Of a stretch of DNA of 64,000 nucleotides, positions 34,670-45,811 are shown piece by piece. Under the pieces are notes generated by a model, which had not been told where the DNA came from, did not search any database, and was given only the letters and a program-made list of their open reading frames with translations. Position 1 is the first letter of the stretch. Every line of letters starts with the position of its first letter. The DNA comes from Lasiosphaeris hirsuta (Eukaryota > Ascomycota > Sordariomycetes > Sordariales > Lasiosphaeriaceae), in NCBI GenBank assembly GCA_030549175.1, contig JAUKUA010000007.1, positions 3,844,001-3,908,000 of the forward strand, in the 5' to 3' direction. The position numbers and the translations under genes are program-made.

Positions 34670-37600
34670 ATGCAGCTCTCAAAGTCAGACGCCAAAGATT
34701 TGGTGGAGAAGATTGCCAAAGACCATGGCCATCTCGGCGAGGAGGTGTATTCGAGGATGGATCCGGATACCCGCCGCAAGGTGGAAAGCGCCCTCCTCAA
34801 AAAGGATGAAATCATCGGCTCTTCTATCATCACGTGCGCAGCCCCCCGTGATAATTTCCCCATTGCCTTGTTATATACATTCCCGGTCTGACTCTTTCTT
34901 CGCTTGTCAAACAGTCTAGCCAAGAACCTGTATTCTAAGGACGTTCGTTTCATCTTCGAGCTGCTCCAGAATGCCGACGACAACCACTTCAAAAATGCCA
35001 CGGCCGACGGCGAGGTCCCATGTGTCACATTCCGTATCTCCGACAAACAAATTGTTGTCGAATGCAACGAAGACGGATTCACCGAGGAAAACCTCCGGGC
35101 CATCTGCAACGTTGGCAAGAGCTCCAAGATGGGCGCTCAGGGTTACATCGGCGAGAAGGGAATTGGCTTCAAGTCGGTCTTCAAGGTCGCTTCAAAGGTG
35201 CACATTCAGTCGGGCCCCTTCTCGTTCTGCTTCAAGCACCGTCCCGGAGATTCTGGCATGGGCATGATCTCCCCCGAGTGGCAGGACGAGACAGATCGGC
35301 GTCTGGGGCCGGTGACCAGAATGACCTTCACCCTTCATGACGATGCGGACGGCGATCCAGCCATCAGAGCAGCCCAACTCAAGAGCGTTGCCGATCAGTT
35401 CAAAGACCTCCAGCCCGCCATGCTGCTCTTCCTCAAACAGCTAAGGCGCATCGAGATCCGCTTTTGTGGTAGCTTTGGGGAGGAAGTGTCTGCATCTGTC
35501 ATGTCTATGTCGCAGGACGATGCAGATTCGCATCGCGCTATTCTCGAAACGGTTCGCACAGCAGTCAAGGACACGGTTCGCAACGAGGTTGAGCGTGCCA
35601 GACAGCACTATCACGTCACCAAGGAAATGGCAGACGGCCTTGCCCCGAACGAGAACCGCGAGTACACGGAAGCAGAGAGGGCAGAAATGGCCTACTCCCG
35701 GGCCGAGGTCGTTCTGGCTTTCCCGCTGTCAGATGCATCTGTGCCCGTCATTGAGCAGCAGGAACTGTTTGCTTTCTTACCGATTCGGAAGGCTGGCTTC
35801 AACGTGAGCCGCCACCTTCCTTGACAAAACGAGGCAGCTGACTGACTTGGTGAGCAGTTCCTCATTCACAGTGACTTTGTGACCATGGCAAACCGCGAGG
35901 ACATCGTCACCAGCTCTTTGCGGAACCGGAGCCTGCGCAAGCCGATTGCCCTGGCCTTCATCTCTGCGCTGAAGCAAATGTGTGAGCACTCTGAGCTGCG
36001 GTTCCAGTGGATGCGCTATCTCCCCAAGCTAGGCAACTACCCATGGGATCCCTTCTGGAAGGTGTTTGTGGATCTGCTGAAGGAGCAACTGGGCGCGACA
36101 GATATTATGATTCCGCGTGCCTCGAACCAACTACAACCAATTGGACGGCTCAAACGAATCCCTGCCGATGCGCTTGATCAGGACCGAAACCCTCTTTTCG
36201 ATGACCTCGTAGGGAGGGACGCCATGTACCTTTCTGTAGGCTACAGGGCACAAGATCTGAACGATCTCACCGATTATGGCCTGAAATACATGGACATCAT
36301 GCAAGTGATAGACAGAGTCCGCGCAGACCTCGAGAGGCCCAGCTCCAAGATGAAATCTGCCGAGACTGATCGCAACTGGCACACACGTGTAGCGAAAGTT
36401 TTGTGCACGCCTTTCGAGAAAAACTGGGCCTCGACGACTCCTAATGTCAAGGCTCTTCCTCTCTTCCCACTTACCAATGGATGCTGGGTAAGCCCGGCCA
36501 GCGGTCCAGTCCACTTCCCTGTTACCGATGGCGGTTTGGTAGTTCCACCAGGTCTAGGCTTGCAGCTTATCGACTCCAAGGCTGCTGCTCATCCCTATCG
36601 CACGCGTCTCTTTATATGCTTGGGTGCTATGTCTTTGAGTTCTATGACAGTTCGAGCGCTCATTCTACAGAAGTACGCCGGTGGCTACTTGTTGGATGTC
36701 TCCACGTCAGCTGAGTTCCTGAGGTTTCTGTACGGGACAGAGCCCGAGGGTGCCAGGGAGCTCCCAGACACACTGTACAGCAAAATCGCCCTTCACGACT
36801 CGGCTTCGATCGTGTGCAACCCAAGTCTTGAGGATCTATTCTTCAGTGATTCTAGCAAGCCACACCTTCCTGCGACTCTTGGACTTGAGGTCAAGTTTCT
36901 CCATCCCGACTATCTCTTAGACCCCCCTAGAAAGGACTACAAAGGCACCATGTCGACGTCACGAGATTGGGAGTGCTGGTTGGGAAATCGTATCGGAATT
37001 CGCCGGGAAATAAGGCTTGTGTCACGCCAAGGAGGCGCATTCTCGGATGAGTTCCAATTCGTTGCTCGAACGCGGCCTCACCAACTCCTCGGGCTTCTGA
37101 AGTCCCTATGGCCGAGCCAGGGATTTATGTTTTCGCTCAGGGAAGAGAAGGTTCTGGCCCCACGGATGAAGCAATATCTCGTTTCTTGTGAAGGAGCTCA
37201 AAGGCTGCGCCTCTCCGAGACGATTCTTCCCACCCCTCGGCTGAAACAATTATACTCGCGATTCATGGAAGACAGAGAGCCACTCCCATTCCTTAGGCTC
37301 GAGTCCACATTGGTCGAAGAGCAGGTCGAGGACTGGGAGTTTCTGGCCTCATTCGGTGTCATACTCGGGGATGACTTGTCGTTTTATCTGGCCATGATCA
37401 AGAGTATCGTGGCGAGTAGCCAAACCAAACTTCAACGCCCCACTCGAGTGCTGGAAATATACGCAGCAATTCATGAAAAATGCACCCAGAGTACGAATCG
37501 CCCACAAGATGAGGCATTGGTCAGGTGAGTGTGGCCTCGTACCCCCCAGCGACCCCTTGAATGAGGATGGCATGGTCGTTGGCTAGAAAAGTCTAACATT

Positions 37601-40137
37601 GAAATAGAGATACTTTCGAGGAAGTCAATGGCATCTACATTCCAGCAAACTGGCCCGCCCGGATATCCCCGTGGTGTTCGATCAACGATCGCTGTCTTCT
37701 CAACGCCCCGCCATATATGAAGAGCAAGTACCCCATTGACCACATCTACAAGGAGGCTTTTGAAAGTGCCGATATGGACTGGGAAACAATCAGCAGATTC
37801 TTTCAGGTCACCTTGGCAGCTCCCAAGTGTTCGTGGCGGGACCTAGTGGAAGAGCTACGGTACCTCAAGCGGGAAACCTGCACGGATGTCGACGCTATAC
37901 AACAGCAGTATCGACTCCTCAGCTCGGAGAGACTAAGCAAAGATGACAGACTGGAGATGAAGTAAGGATGGGTTTCTGCGTCCCAAAAAATCTAATCCCT
38001 TAGTAGGGGGCGCTAATAAAACCATAGGCAACTATTCGAAGAAAATGCGCTGGTCTTCGTGTCTACAAAGTTGAAGCGGCAGCAGGGGTCCTGGCATAAA
38101 GCCTCCGATTGCCTTTGGTCCACCGCCACGGTAATTCGTGGGAAGAAGACTCTTGCAAAGCTCTACGGAAATGCGCTCGAGAAATTCTTCACCGACATGT
38201 TGGGTGTAGAGAAGCTCAGCGCCAAAATGGTGATTCAGGAGATGATGAAACTGACATTGCTCTCGACAGTCGAGGAAGTCAAGAAACTCCTCTGGAGCTT
38301 GAACTCGCTCCTTGAAAGCGGAAATCCCCAGGAAAGCTTGCAGCGAGAGAAGCTTCTCAAGAAGTCGATCCTGCCCGTCAGATCTCCGAAGGGTGTGGTG
38401 GAGCCCGGCAGCGCTGGCGTCGAGTTTGGTATTCCCGATCGCAAGGAGCTGGAAGAGAAGTTCCGAAACAAGATCAGCATGCTCGACTTCACCTTGGGGG
38501 ATGTCCGCAAACTGAAGCCTTTCCTCAGATGGGCTGGGCTGGAGGATCGGTATCTTTCCCACATGGTGAGGGAGACGCCTGTGCTGGGCGAAGGCGACAA
38601 ATTCCAGGTTTCGGATCAACGTTTCGATATTAGAAGGAAGGCTCACGGGTTTTTGAGGTATACAAGTTCTCCAGCTTACTCCGAGTCCTGATTGCTGACC
38701 TTTGGTTCCCGGCCAAAAGACTCGCGGCCCATTATAGGAGTCCCAGGTTTGAAGCGGATGGGCAAGCCCTGTATGACTTGCTCCGAGCGTCCGAAACCTG
38801 GGAAACAGATGGAATCTCGTCGAAGCTCAGCATTTTCATCGGCGGAGCAACCTTCACCGTAGAGCTCGAGCAGAGTGACGTGTTTATCGACGAAGCTTCG
38901 GTACCAATCAAGATCTACATCCCGCACGACGACGGAGCCCAAGATGTGTGCATTCAAAAAAGCCTGCCGGATAAGCTGGTCGAGTGGATGATGAAAGACA
39001 CCAGCAACGGCGAAGCCCCAAGAACCGTTGATGCAGACGCGGTGGGAATAGTCACAGGCCTGCTGAACGCGAGAGTGGCATCTATCGGGAAGATTTTGGA
39101 CAAGAACGGCATCGCCGACATTGCTGATATCCGAAACCTGGACCCGCATGACATTGTTGGTGGCCCATCCGCGCCTGCGCCTGCCACGCCACCAGAGTTG
39201 GCGAACCGTGTTCAAGCTGGCCAAGAGACCCCGGTAACCGACTATTTAGCACTGGCAAGCCCCAGTAGCTTCCAGGCCCGTGGGGTCTCGTTCCGGAACG
39301 CATCCTTTTCCCAGGGCCATGTCGATACACAAACCCGCAACGCCGAATACTGCAAGCTGTTGAACCACATTATTGACACTGCTGGGGGTATCAGGTTTCC
39401 ACGTTGGAGTGGTGATATCTCGCCGCTCCGGGGTCACATCTCGGTAGATCTCCATGCTGCGGTGCATATCATGGCAGCATCGCGGAGCGACCGCCAAATG
39501 AAGCTCGATGCCGCAGGTGAACTTTTTGTGAGTGAGGGAAGCTGGGGAGGTCATGTGCCTCAACTGAGCTAACATGGTGATTCAGGTCTTCCACTTTCTC
39601 TCATCCCTCACTCCCACACTCCCTGGATTTTCCCGCGAGGACTGGAAGAGCAAGCGCAAAGCGCTTGTCAAAGTCCACCAGACCTACGCCGCAATGACCC
39701 CTTGGACCGGAGCCGAAACATCGGATCTCGAGTACGATGATATCGCCGGTATCCTCACCGCCAGGCTCATCGAAAACGGCTACCTTTCCCAAGGCTGGCA
39801 GGACCGAAGACCAAAGTACTACATTGATGTGAAGTCCACGTCGGAGAGGTGGGACTCGTCCTTCTCTATGGGCGGTGCACGCTATCAGAAGGTATGTCAC
39901 CACTTGACTCTGATTTTGATGGATATTGGAGCACAGTACGACGTGATAGTAACTAACGGATTTTTCTTCCAGATGCGTGACTTTTCGAACAGCGACTCGG
40001 TGTACATTATCGCCCGCGTTTTCGAGATGTACACCGGTGCCATCGACGTCAAGTTCTACGTCAACCCGCTTGAGCTATATCGTCAAGGCCTCATTGACTT
40101 CTCCGCCGCTGAGTACACGGTGAAGCCTTTGTATTGA
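34670..40137 (+). CDS. GHKL (HSP90/sacsin-type) ATPase with NO VEIN-like C-terminal domain
   Basis: Eight exons: 34670-34833, 34915-35803, 35858-37524, 37608-37961, 38028-38657, 38720-39527, 39586-39891, 39973-40137; all phases agree, giving 1660 residues. The N-terminus holds a histidine-kinase-like ATPase: N-box ELLQNADDN (E70, N74, D77), NEDGFTEENL (D108, G109) and GEKGIGFKSVFK (G134-K141). These are the ATP-binding motifs of the sacsin/HSP90 group. The C-terminus contains YIDVKSTS (D1585, K1587) within a block like the NO VEIN C-terminal/DUF3883 domain, which I recall as nuclease-like (D-x-K). The middle 1100 residues are unassigned. Plant NO VEIN is a nuclear factor in vascular development; the fungal role is unknown. 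No signal peptide is seen. The last intron (81 nt, no in-frame stop) could be retained. Confidence 0.88.
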
Positions 40138-40341
40138 GTGCGTCCCTCCAGGGACCCGGTTGGGACTAAGCGAGTGGACTCTCTGTTTTGTTTCTACATA
40201 TCCTGTCAACAAAGTTTTTGGGGGTGACTTGGATATGAAACATGGGTCATGTTACGATAATGAATGCATTTCGCCCAGAAAGAAATGACGGATGCAACCT
40301 CCCTTATGCTAGCTAGCCTCGCTTCTTCTACCCTTCCGCTC
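40138..40341. terminator. Convergent 3' flanks
   Basis: Only 204 bp separate the stop codons of the GHKL ATPase and the SET protein, so both transcripts must end in or through this space and may overlap antisense. Confidence 0.5.
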
Positions 40342-41829
40342 TTAAGTCTGCTTGAAGAACGGCTGCCCGTTGACAAACGCCTCCAACTCGTCCGTCTTTT
40401 CACCCGTCCCAAACGCCCTAAACTCCTCCAGCGCCAGCTTCGCAAACTTCTTTGCGTTGTCAATGTCGGGCAACGCCCCGTACAGCCGCGCCATGACCTC
40501 GTAGTAGTCGCCCATGTGCGGCACAAGCGCCTCATCCTCGAGGGCGACGAGCATCTCTCGGTTGAGCTTGATGGCCTCCTTGTAGTTCTGCTCCTCAACC
40601 TGGGCGAGGACCTCCTTGCCCAGGCGGCTGATGGCTTCGCGCCTGGCATCAGACTCGGCAATCTCCTTGGCGGACGAGCTGCAGAGGGAGCAGGTGCAGT
40701 CAAAGCCCCATTTCTGCTTGAGGACGCGCTGGCGCTCGGGGTAGGTGAGGCCCCAGTCGGAGTCTGGATCTCGTTAGCGGTGAAAAAGGGGGTATGAGAG
40801 GCAGACAGACGTACAGCTGATGGTGATCTCCTCGCCGGGCTGCATATCACGGAAAGCTGTGACGGTGCTTGACAGCGTTTGCATGTCGAAGCGGGTCGAG
40901 GCACTGACACTGCCATCAGCACCATCTCCACCACCACCACCCGGGCCAATTTTAAACTGAACAGCAGCAGCATCAAACTCACCTCGGTTTACACGCATGA
41001 TTCATCCTCTGTACAACACGTCAGCAACCCCCATCACCACCATCACCACCATCACAATCATCACCACCATCACCACCACCACCATCACCACCACCACCAC
41101 CACCACCACACACAAGAAACTCACCGAAATCCTGGGGAAAAGCGCCATAAACGAACGCCCCCCCAAATTCACACTAAACGAATTCGTCTTCACCACATCC
41201 TCGGCGGCCGGCACACCACCAGGATCCGAACTCGACCTCGCCAACCCCAACACCACCTCCCTCCCGCCCCTCTCCAGCCCGCCAATCGCCTCCATCAACA
41301 TCTCGCGCCCCAGATCCCGCCGCACGCGCTGCGGGAACTCGGCGTCGACCAGCAGCGCCGCCCAGTCGACCATCAGCACGGCGCCGCGCGCGACCGGCCG
41401 CGTCGCCACCAGGCCCTTGCCGCGCCCCGGCAGGTCGCGCAGCTCGTAGGGGGCGACGGCGGGCTCGCGGGCGGCGTGGGCTGCGTCGGCTGCGGGGGAG
41501 GATGAGTCGAAGAGGATCTCTACGTGCGGGAGGGACGTGGTTTCGTTGAGGGCGGCTGCAGCCGTGGCGGGGATGCCGACTACCGATAGGCCGTGTCGGT
41601 GGATGGCCGAGTTGGTGTAGACGCAGAAGGGGGTGTCGGAGGGGCAGTAGGGGCGTCTGGTCCAGGGGAGGAAGGAGGTTGAGGTGCATGGTTGGTGGGA
41701 GGGGGAGGTGAGGGGACCCGGGAGGCAGCCGGTCCAGGAGACATCATGGTTGTGGAGGGAGGTGGCGGTGGTGAGGTGGGTGAGCAGCGTGCTGGTTAGC
41801 AGCGCGGTTGCTTGTGTCCAGGGAGCCAT
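40342..41829 (-). CDS. SET-domain protein with apparent signal peptide
   Basis: Four exons on the minus strand: 41829-41125, 41008-40983 (26 nt), 40909-40815 and 40763-40342; 415 residues. SET landmarks in order: GRGKGLVATRPVARGAVLM, RSFMALFPRIS joined to RMNHACKP (the NHxCxP core), then TAFRDMQPGEEITISYSDWG (family GEEITISY), and a post-SET CTCSLC cluster in GFDCTCSLC. The C-terminal 90 residues are helical (family TPR-like). SET enzymes transfer methyl groups to lysines. The N-terminus (MAPWTQATALLTSTLLTHLT) looks like a secretion signal, unusual for a methyltransferase but seen in some fungal SET predictions. The first intron (41124-41009) consists largely of GTG/GAT triplet repeats. The tiny second exon carries the catalytic NHAC motif, so mis-splicing would abolish activity. 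Confidence 0.85.
41024..41112. repeat. (CAC/CAT)n trinucleotide array inside an intron
   Basis: About 80 bp of CAC, CAT and ACC triplets (plus strand) fills most of the first intron of the SET gene. Read unspliced on the minus strand it gives a long Val/Met run and then a stop. Length variation here would change intron size only. Confidence 0.85.
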
Positions 41830-43702
41830 GGCGGTGTTCACTGTTGGGGATTGATTGAGGCCAGAGAAAGGCGAGTAGAAATTGGACTACATGATTGGAA
41901 TACAAATAAGAAAGAGAAAGAAAAAAGAAAAAGAAAAAAAGAAAGATCAAAGAATGACGCATATCTGGCCTTGTGGCCGCACTGTCTTTTACGTGGCAAT
42001 CCTTTCTTTCGTAGCGAGGCTTGGTGCTGTCGCCCAGCCCGTCTTGTCGTTTGACGTTGACGGTTGGAAACCAGTTGGATAACCTCGTTGTGGAGACTCA
42101 CTAGCAGCCCGTCAGCAGCCAAAGCTTGGTATCAAGATTACCCGACGGAGTGCGACGGAGTGGAGACATTTTGCGCTGTGATGTTTTTTTACTCCTGCGC
42201 GCTGCTCTCGGGAAATGCGGCAAACCACCTGGTGCCAAGTTCCTGGGCGGTGCTGGGCGCGGAAGCCGCTCCGGGGACCCATGCAAACGCTTCCTTCGCC
42301 CCTCGCGATTTAGCGGTGGCGCTGACTTCTTATTTCGACGACACCCGGGGGCGCGTCCGAGCTGGCACTGGGGATCCTAGGTACCGCAACGTTGGAAACG
42401 ACTTGATAGCTTCAATACCTAAGGTGGGAGGCTCAACAAGATGGGTTCAGGTGCATCGTCGTCAATGGCCCTTTACGTAAGGCGGCTATTTACCCCAATA
42501 AAGGCTTTATATGAGACACGGCACCTGATATTGCGCCCAGCGACCACGCTCCCGGGTTCGATCTTAGCAGCTCCGCTAACCGTCTGGTCTCCAATGCAGA
42601 TCTGCGATCCGTCTCGTCATTGCTCTCCAAATGCGGGGAAAGATGTTGTCTGCTGAATGCTGCAGTTTCGTGTCTCGAGCGGTCGCTGGTTTTACAGTAA
42701 CCTTGGCAGGTCAATGTTGTTTGACGAAGGGGGGGGTGCATTGCAAGCAAAGTTAGTGCCGAGCAGAAGTGTCAGTTGCAGACAGACAATATGGCAACGC
42801 GTATGGCAAGAAGTGCGTGCGTGTATTGGACTGTTAGAAGGAACAACTTGGATGAAAGGGAAGCTCTAGGAGAGAAAAAAGGGGGAGGGCGGGCAACCAA
42901 AGCCAGGACCATCCGCGTGTGGTGTAGGGCGGCCTACAAATGTCGTGTCTGGCCGGTGGGGTTGTCTGAGCAGTTAGGAGTCAACAGAAATAGAAAGGTA
43001 ACGGGCAGGAGACAGACTGCCCACGGGAGTCGAGGGAGGGCGCACGAATCTCGCGGGGGAAGGGAAAACTCGTCGCTGAGAGCTCCTTGCACGATACTAC
43101 CAGTATATCGAAAAACTTGATCAGGCTGACGTTCAATCGGAAAACCTTGCCCAGGAGGCGGTGACCATTCAGCGTGTGGAATTCGGTGGGGGCTGACGGC
43201 GGTCGCTGCCAATCCAAGCTGGACGGCAGCCCGCTCAAGGCGCAGGCGATAGGCCGCCTCGCATCTCGGGTCGGCTGCAACTTCCTGGGCAGTTGCCTCT
43301 TGACATGATGTGGGCACACAATTAAAAAAGCATCTTCTGGCAGGCACAACAGTTCCCTCGAGAGAATTAAATACGGAAGGAGCAAAATAGTATAATCCCT
43401 CCCCCCCCGCCGCAAATTTCTCCACTCCCAACTTCACATTCCTCGCCGTGTCCGAATACCGAGTGACCAGAGCAAATATTGTCTCGTATGGCCCCTATGA
43501 TGCATAGAACTCTCAATGGGGAGCTGGTGTGGTTGTGACGATTGCATCCTGCTGGAAGGAGATTTGCACGGTCTTGCAATGGAGGCCGGCTCGGACAGAA
43601 AGCACAGTACGATGCTGTAGGTTGTATTTGCTCGCGGCTGGATATCTGCGATCCCTTGCACCCGAGAGTTCCTCCAACTTCTTCTGTATTGAGCATTGTT
43701 GT
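41830..43702. other. Spacer, no supported gene
   Basis: Contains an A/G-rich stretch (41900-41950) in the SET promoter and nothing recognisable otherwise. GGGTTCGATCT at about 42555 resembles a tRNA T-loop but lacks a paired stem and an A-box. Confidence 0.4.
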
Positions 43703-45811
43703 TTACCTCCCCTCCTCCCAATCCATCCCCACCTGGCTCGGGGCGAGCGAGTCTCTTAGGCCCATCACGGCTGAACCAAACTGCAGCACCCGAGGAGAGG
43801 GTTCTGGAGATGCATCCAGGGCATAGCTCTCCTGCAGCTCGCTCAGCTGGTCTACGTATTCAAGAGAATCATGAATGGCCTGTCTGCACCTCTCCAGCTC
43901 GCTGCGGGTCTGCGCTTGCTCACTGCGAAGTTTTGCGTTGTTCTTCTGCAGTTCCAATACGGCGGTGGTTCTCAACCCGCTTGCATGAGCAGTCGACATT
44001 GGTGTGCCGTTTGTACGCACCGGGTCCTCGCGCTCAGGAAACGGCGCCAGAGAGCCTCCGGTACTTGGCAGATGGGGGAACCCGTGAACAACAAACCCTG
44101 CCAGCTCTCGTTGCCCTTCATTATTGTATTCCAACGGTAACGGATTGGCTGGCGAGTCGGCCGCGAAGGGTACGTCGAGTCTGGGGGTGAACGTGCCCTC
44201 GGCGGCGTCCCCATTCACAAAGCCACTGTCGCCAGATAAAGGTTAGCAGGCGGGCGTTGTAAGAGCAGGAGGGGTATTGGAGGAGCAAAGAAACCGAACC
44301 ATGACTGACTCTGTGAGCATCGACCCCTGATGGACCCGGGATACGTTGGAACTCGTATCGCTACCCCAGATGGAGGCCAGAGACGGCGGCGGCACATAAG
44401 GAGATACCGTCGTGGGATTCTCGTGATCTAGGATTGATTGAATCTAAGTAAGACTGGAAGATTAAATGCAAACCAGATGTCATTACTCACAGGTGGTAAA
44501 AAGCATGTTGCCATCGGGCCCCGATATGGAACGGTTGGCGGAAATGTACTTAAAGAGGCTGCACCACCTCTCCGAGTCTGTTCCATGCGTGAACTTCCAT
44601 TTTTTTATGTGTTCGGCTTGACCGTCTTGCAAGAGGTACTCGTTGCGAGGTGCGGCCGAGCACTTGACGTCGGCATGGTGTTTCGATGCAGCTTCCTCGG
44701 ATTTGCAACGCCTCCAGCAGTGGTGACACCATTGGGCCGGGTTGTGTTCTTTGAGGACATGCGACCTGTGATCCGGTTTATCAGCCCACACGCATGTCGT
44801 AATCTGTGAAGGACCAAGGTTGGTTTAATACTTGACACGGCTGAACGACTCCCCGCCCCCACTCAAGGCGAAGCAATTGGGGCCAGACTTTCCATGACCT
44901 ACCATCTTCTGGAAGGGGCACACATATCGTCTTTGGGACATGGGGGGAACCATGGGGGTTTCAACGGCGGGTCGGGATCGCTTTCGGTCTCTGTCTTCGC
45001 CATCATCGTCTCCATCTTCCCGCGGTGGCCCAAAGTCGCGCTTGCTACCGCTCGCAACCCATTCGCGACCAGCTACCTGTGCGGGTAGCACGCTGCTTGG
45101 CGTTGCCGTGTTATAGAAGCTTGGTGTTCGGCTCCCTCCGACAGCATCCGCCGGGAAGGCTGCGGGAGCTACACCAAGGGATTCCTGCGCAACGGGACGT
45201 AAGTCAATAATCCACGAGAGGAGCCGCTTGGCTTCGGCGTTGGAGGTGTAGAATCGAGGTATAGACGGCGACATGATATCGCGGGGGACTGTCGAGTAAT
45301 GGCCACAGGCCGAGGCTTCACCTTCCGCCCCCCATTCTGACTCGGAGTCGTCAAGGGGCTGGTTGCCATCGTCACTGGCAGAACTGCCGCAGGGGCTAGT
45401 CTCGGTATTGGTCTGGGGTGGGAAAGAGGATGGCTTGGACTGCCGCTCGGGTATTGGGGAAGGGGTATCGGTGTTCTGTGGCAGGTGAGAAGGCTTTATT
45501 AGGCTTTGACCTACTACACCGACACTGCGGTTTGGCAGGCGACGCTCGAGGGGCTGGGTGGGCTGTTGGCGGTCCTGGGCATCCGAAAACGTGGTTCTCG
45601 AGCACAGAGAGGGACAGGGCAGGTCGGCTTCGGATCGTTGGGGGAGTTGATGGGGTTTGAGCCCCCGAGACACGTCGGTCGTGGCTGCCCAGAAGGCGGA
45701 ATCCCAGTTTGGACCTTCGTCTCGTAGGTGTTTTCTGGGAATTTCGGCACACAAAAGCCTGGGCTCGCTTACACTCGCCGGAGTCAACTTGTTGGCTAGC
45801 TTTTTGGTCAT
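43703..45811 (-). CDS. Fungal Cys/His zinc-finger protein with C-terminal coiled coil
   Basis: Four exons: 45811-44903, 44803-44491, 44427-44310 and 44225-43703; 620 residues, phases consistent. The first 300 residues are Pro/Ser-rich with an acidic DDDGED patch and a basic KRSR. The conserved core begins with RRYVCPFQKM and continues CVWADKPDHRSHVLKEHNP, then WCHHCWRRCKSEEAASKHH and VKC. This is the layout of a large fungal family with degenerate C2H2 fingers after a Y/FxCPF motif. The tail has a coiled coil (VLELQKNNAKLRSEQAQTRS) and ends WEEGR. Probably nuclear, but its role is unknown. The first intron could instead use a donor at 44836, keeping 22 more residues but leaving a 33-nt intron; the GTAGGT donor at 44902 is more plausible. 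Confidence 0.65.

Noticed and set aside
42549..42565. T-loop-like CCCGGGTTCGATCTTAG
   Set aside because: The stem on the 3' side does not pair and no A-box precedes it.
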